NCBI RefSeq assembly: GCF_900111295.1
Contig: NZ_FOGT01000010.1
Location: forward strand, 62,001 to 126,000
Direction: 5' to 3'
DNA length: 64,000 bases
Source of the DNA: Salipaludibacillus aurantiacus
Lineage (GTDB): Bacteria; Bacillota; Bacilli; Bacillales; Salisediminibacteriaceae
The notes beneath the pieces were generated by a model. The model ran no database searches, had not been told where the DNA came from, and saw only the letters and a program-made list of their open reading frames with translations. Shown here one piece after another: positions 61,632-64,000 of the stretch; position 1 is the first letter of the stretch; each line of letters starts with the position of its first letter. A program made the position numbers and the translations under genes.

Positions 61632-62125
61632 CTGGGCAAATGATCTTCTTTATCATCTTTGCATTGATCGCAATTACCGGAGCCGTCTTAATTATTGCAC
61701 TTAAACGGATTTCCCACCGTGTTGTTTCCATGGCATTCAGTTTCATGGCTGTTGCCGGCCTTTACTTTCTCTTGGGGGCAGAGTTTATCGGCATTATCCA
61801 GATTATGGTTTATGTCGGTGCGATAACGATCTTATTCGTGTTTGGTATGATGATGACCGACCACAGAAATATAAGTTTCGGACCAGATCCAAGAAAATGG
61901 CAGCAGGCTCTCAGTTTTGTCGGAGTAGCAACACTGTTGGGGCTTATGCTGTACGGCATATCAACGCTGGATATGCACGAATCGACCCAGCCTTTTGTAG
62001 GAAGTGTCGAAGCAATTGGACTGGAGCTTTACGGGCACTATTTTATTGCATTCCTTGGATCGGCTTTTCTTTTAACTTCCGCTCTTATCGGAGCGATAGT
62101 GATCGCACGAAAGGAGGCCGATTAA
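61628..62125 (+). CDS. nuoJ: NADH-quinone oxidoreductase subunit J
   Basis: A 165-residue membrane subunit with five helices. [27 protein letters not shown] is the conserved helix 3 with the pi-bulge segment. GTG start overlaps the nuoI stop; GAAGAGGTGA lies upstream. Confidence 0.93.
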   Translation: MTGQMIFFIIFALIAITGAVLIIALKRISHRVVSMAFSFMAVAGLYFLLGAEFIGIIQIMVYVGAITILFVFGMMMTDHRNISFGPDPRKWQQALSFVGVATLLGLMLYGISTLDMHESTQPFVGSVEAIGLELYGHYFIAFLGSAFLLTSALIGAIVIARKEAD

Positions 62126-62126
62126 T

Positions 62127-62435
62127 ATGGTGCCTGTAACCTTCTTTTTAGCACTAGCGGCCATTTTATTTTGCATCGGATTGTACGGGGTATTAACGAG
62201 GCGCCATCTCGTCATCGTTCTTGTCTGTATTGAATTAATGCTTAACTCAGTGAATATTAACCTGGTTGCGTTTTCTGCAATCGGACCCTTCGCCAATATT
62301 ACAGGGCAAGTGTTTACACTGTTCGTTATCACTGTTGCAGCAGCGGAAGCCGCGGTTGGCCTGGCCATCCTCATTGCACTGTACCGCAACAGAAATTCCA
62401 TAGATGTGATTAAGCACGACCTGCTGCGCTGGTAA
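62127..62435 (+). CDS. nuoK: NADH-quinone oxidoreductase subunit K
   Basis: A 102-residue subunit with three helices. Key buried Glu residues of the proton path are seen in [11 protein letters not shown] and [14 protein letters not shown]. Begins one base after nuoJ; AAAGGAGG lies upstream. A 112-bp gap follows before nuoL. Confidence 0.95.
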   Translation: MVPVTFFLALAAILFCIGLYGVLTRRHLVIVLVCIELMLNSVNINLVAFSAIGPFANITGQVFTLFVITVAAAEAAVGLAILIALYRNRNSIDVIKHDLLRW

Positions 62436-62547
62436 AACAACCGCAACAATTTATTAACTTAACGTGTTTAAAAAGCGGACAATGGAATTCGGACTTTTTG
62501 AACACTGTCTAATTATGAAAGAGACTAATTGAAGAAAAGGTGATGGT

Positions 62548-64000
62548 ATGATACAGAATGCCTGGTTAATCCCGGTTTTTCCGCTTATCGCCTTCCTTAT
62601 TCTGTTATTCTTTGGAAGATTTCTTAAAGAGAAGGCTTCTTATGTAGGAATAGCAGCATTGGCCCTGTCGTTCATCGTTTCCGTACTGGTTTTGTTTGAA
62701 CGGATTGGCGGAGAAACTTACAAGTTTGTTATTGAATGGATTACCTTTGGAGAAAGTGCGATTACCATGGGCTACGAGGTCACCGCTTTAAATGCGATGA
62801 TGCTGATTGTCGTAACTCTTGTCAGCCTGGTGGTTCATATTTTCTCCCGTGAATATATGCACGACGATAACAGGATTCACGTTTTTTATTCTTATCTCGG
62901 ATTGTTCTCGTTTTCCATGCTGGGCCTTGTTCTTGCACCGAACGTGCTGCAGCTTTTCATCTTCTGGGAGCTGGTCGGTTTATGTTCCTTCCTTCTTGTA
63001 GGGTTCTGGTATTTTAAACCGGAAGCAGCAGCTGCTGCAAAAAAAGCGTTCTTAACAACCCGTATTGGGGATGTAGGCTTACTGTTAGGTCTTGTCATTT
63101 TATTTAATCAGACCGGAAGCTTCGACTATGGCGTCATCTATGCTGCAGTTGAAAACGGACTGATTAATGACACGCTGATCACAGCTACCGCTCTTCTTAT
63201 TTTCCTTGGTGCTGTTGGTAAGTCGGCTCAGTTTCCGCTTCACGTCTGGTTACCTGATGCTATGGAAGGTCCAACACCTGTCAGTGCCCTTATCCACGCA
63301 GCGACAATGGTTGCCGCCGGGGTGTACTTAGTCGGTGTTATGTATCCGTTATTCCTTGCTTCATCGACTGCCATGACAGTTGTAGCCTATACAGGAGCGA
63401 TTACGGCATTTTTCGCCGCGACAATGGCTCTTGTCATGACTGACATTAAGCGGGTCCTGGCCTACTCAACAATCAGCCAGTTAGGATTTATGATTTTAGC
63501 ATTAGGAACGGCAGGCTATGTAGCAGGTCTGTTCCACTTGATGACGCATGCTTTCTTTAAAGCACTCCTTTTCCTTGGGGCAGGAAGCGTGATCTTCGCC
63601 GTACACCACCGGCAGGATATTCGGGATATGGGTGGTTTATGGTCAAAAATGAAAATTACTTCTGTCACCTTTTTGATAGGGGCACTGGCGATCGCAGGGG
63701 TATTCCCGCTGGCCGGTTTCTGGAGTAAGGAAGAAATTCTCGCTTCGGCGCTGCTGAACGGAGACGGCTTCCTTTTTGCAATAGCTCTTATCACAGCATT
63801 TATGACGGCGTTTTATATGTTCCGTCTATTCTTTAAAACATTTACAGGTGAATATCGCGGAGGGGACCACGATGACCCTCATGCTGACGACCCGCAAGTT
63901 GATGCTTACGGGGCAGCAGATGTGGCTGAAGCAGATAATCCGCGCGATGATTCCATGGATAAAGAAGCTCATGTTCCTCCAGCTGAGGATCATGACCACC
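62548..64000 (+). CDS. nuoL: NADH-quinone oxidoreductase subunit L (3' end outside window)
   Basis: The frame opens with MIQNAWLIPVFPLIAFLI at 62548 and remains open to the window end (484 codons), so the gene is truncated by the window, not broken. It is the antiporter-like proton pump at the distal end of complex I. WELVGLCSFLLVGFW, GKSAQFPLHVWLPDAMEGPTP and THAFFKALLFLGAG are NuoL signatures with the conserved Glu and Lys. After FRLFFKTFTGEYRGG comes an Asp/His/Glu-rich loop to the end of the window. AAAAGGTGATGG precedes the start. nuoM and nuoN are expected downstream. Confidence 0.95.
   Translation, partial: MIQNAWLIPVFPLIAFLILLFFGRFLKEKASYVGIAALALSFIVSVLVLFERIGGETYKFVIEWITFGESAITMGYEVTALNAMMLIVVTLVSLVVHIFSREYMHDDNRIHVFYSYLGLFSFSMLGLVLAPNVLQLFIFWELVGLCSFLLVGFWYFKPEAAAAAKKAFLTTRIGDVGLLLGLVILFNQTGSFDYGVIYAAVENGLINDTLITATALLIFLGAVGKSAQFPLHVWLPDAMEGPTPVSALIHAATMVAAGVYLVGVMYPLFLASSTAMTVVAYTGAITAFFAATMALVMTDIKRVLAYSTISQLGFMILALGTAGYVAGLFHLMTHAFFKALLFLGAGSVIFAVHHRQDIRDMGGLWSKMKITSVTFLIGALAIAGVFPLAGFWSKEEILASALLNGDGFLFAIALITAFMTAFYMFRLFFKTFTGEYRGGDHDDPHADDPQVDAYGAADVAEADNPRDDSMDKEAHVPPAEDHDH

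Noticed and set aside
61115-61639. Minus-strand frames of 141 and 174 codons opposite the nuoI tail
   Set aside because: Shadow of the low-complexity GC-biased tail; the sense-strand frame is continuous, has correct overlap with nuoJ and contains the Fe-S domain.

Overview
This window is a chromosomal segment of a Gram-positive, endospore-forming member of the Bacillaceae or a close relative. The gene order from fadF through rpoE, pyrG, ywjG, spo0F, fbaA, tal, murA, glpX, rho, rpmE, tdk, prfA, prmC, spoIIR, ywlB, tsaC, mntP, ywlE, rpiB, ywlG, glyA, upp and atp follows the Bacillus subtilis pyrG-to-atp region almost gene for gene. Sporulation genes (spo0F, spoIIR, a YhcN/YlaJ lipoprotein) support a spore former. 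The ATP synthase looks alkaliphile-adapted: an atpZ-atpI pair, a P-x-x-E-x-x-P motif and an Ala-rich first helix in subunit c, and a Lys eight residues after the essential Arg of subunit a. Together with the acidic loop of NuoL this suggests a haloalkaliphile; the genus cannot be fixed from sequence alone.

Layout. 1-5 kb: the end of an alpha/beta hydrolase, then minus-strand genes for a P1B-4 metal-exporting ATPase, a phospholipase D/cardiolipin synthase, a small winged-helix protein and a peroxiredoxin with a PerR-like box. 5-17 kb: a fatty/branched-chain acyl-CoA catabolic cluster (fadF, thiolase, hbd, two acyl-CoA dehydrogenases, meaB, tetR, icmF), with a consensus FadR operator before fadF and a cre-like box before the thiolase. 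17-46 kb: the conserved housekeeping and sporulation block, including a pyrG leader of the CTP-sensing attenuation type, a sigma-H promoter before spo0F and a DnaA-box cluster around ywlB/tsaC. 44-46 kb: a secreted subtilase. 46-54.5 kb: the complete ATP synthase operon, with two unusually long internal spacers. 57-64 kb: an 11-subunit-type complex I operon (nuoABCDHIJK and the start of nuoL) without nuoEFG between nuoD and nuoH.

The accessory interest lies between genes. Four tandem arrays (394-561, about 29720-30560, 31171-31556, 54575-55213) are built on one palindromic theme, GGTGC-T/A-AC paired with GTAGCACC or GTAACACC, often preceded by GTAG. The last array lies next to a REP-associated tyrosine transposase gene (RAYT, 55297-55851). 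This looks like a REP/RAYT system in a Bacillaceae chromosome, with a second, nested mini-palindrome inserted in units at array edges. Other repeat families are a GGGGTCTGACCCC hairpin family, an 85-bp repeat between atpG and atpD, a roughly 135-bp dispersed element after rpiB, and two degenerate short tandem repeats.

Start codons were placed using Shine-Dalgarno position and remembered family N-termini. All functional assignments rest on motifs, length and gene order; no database search was run.
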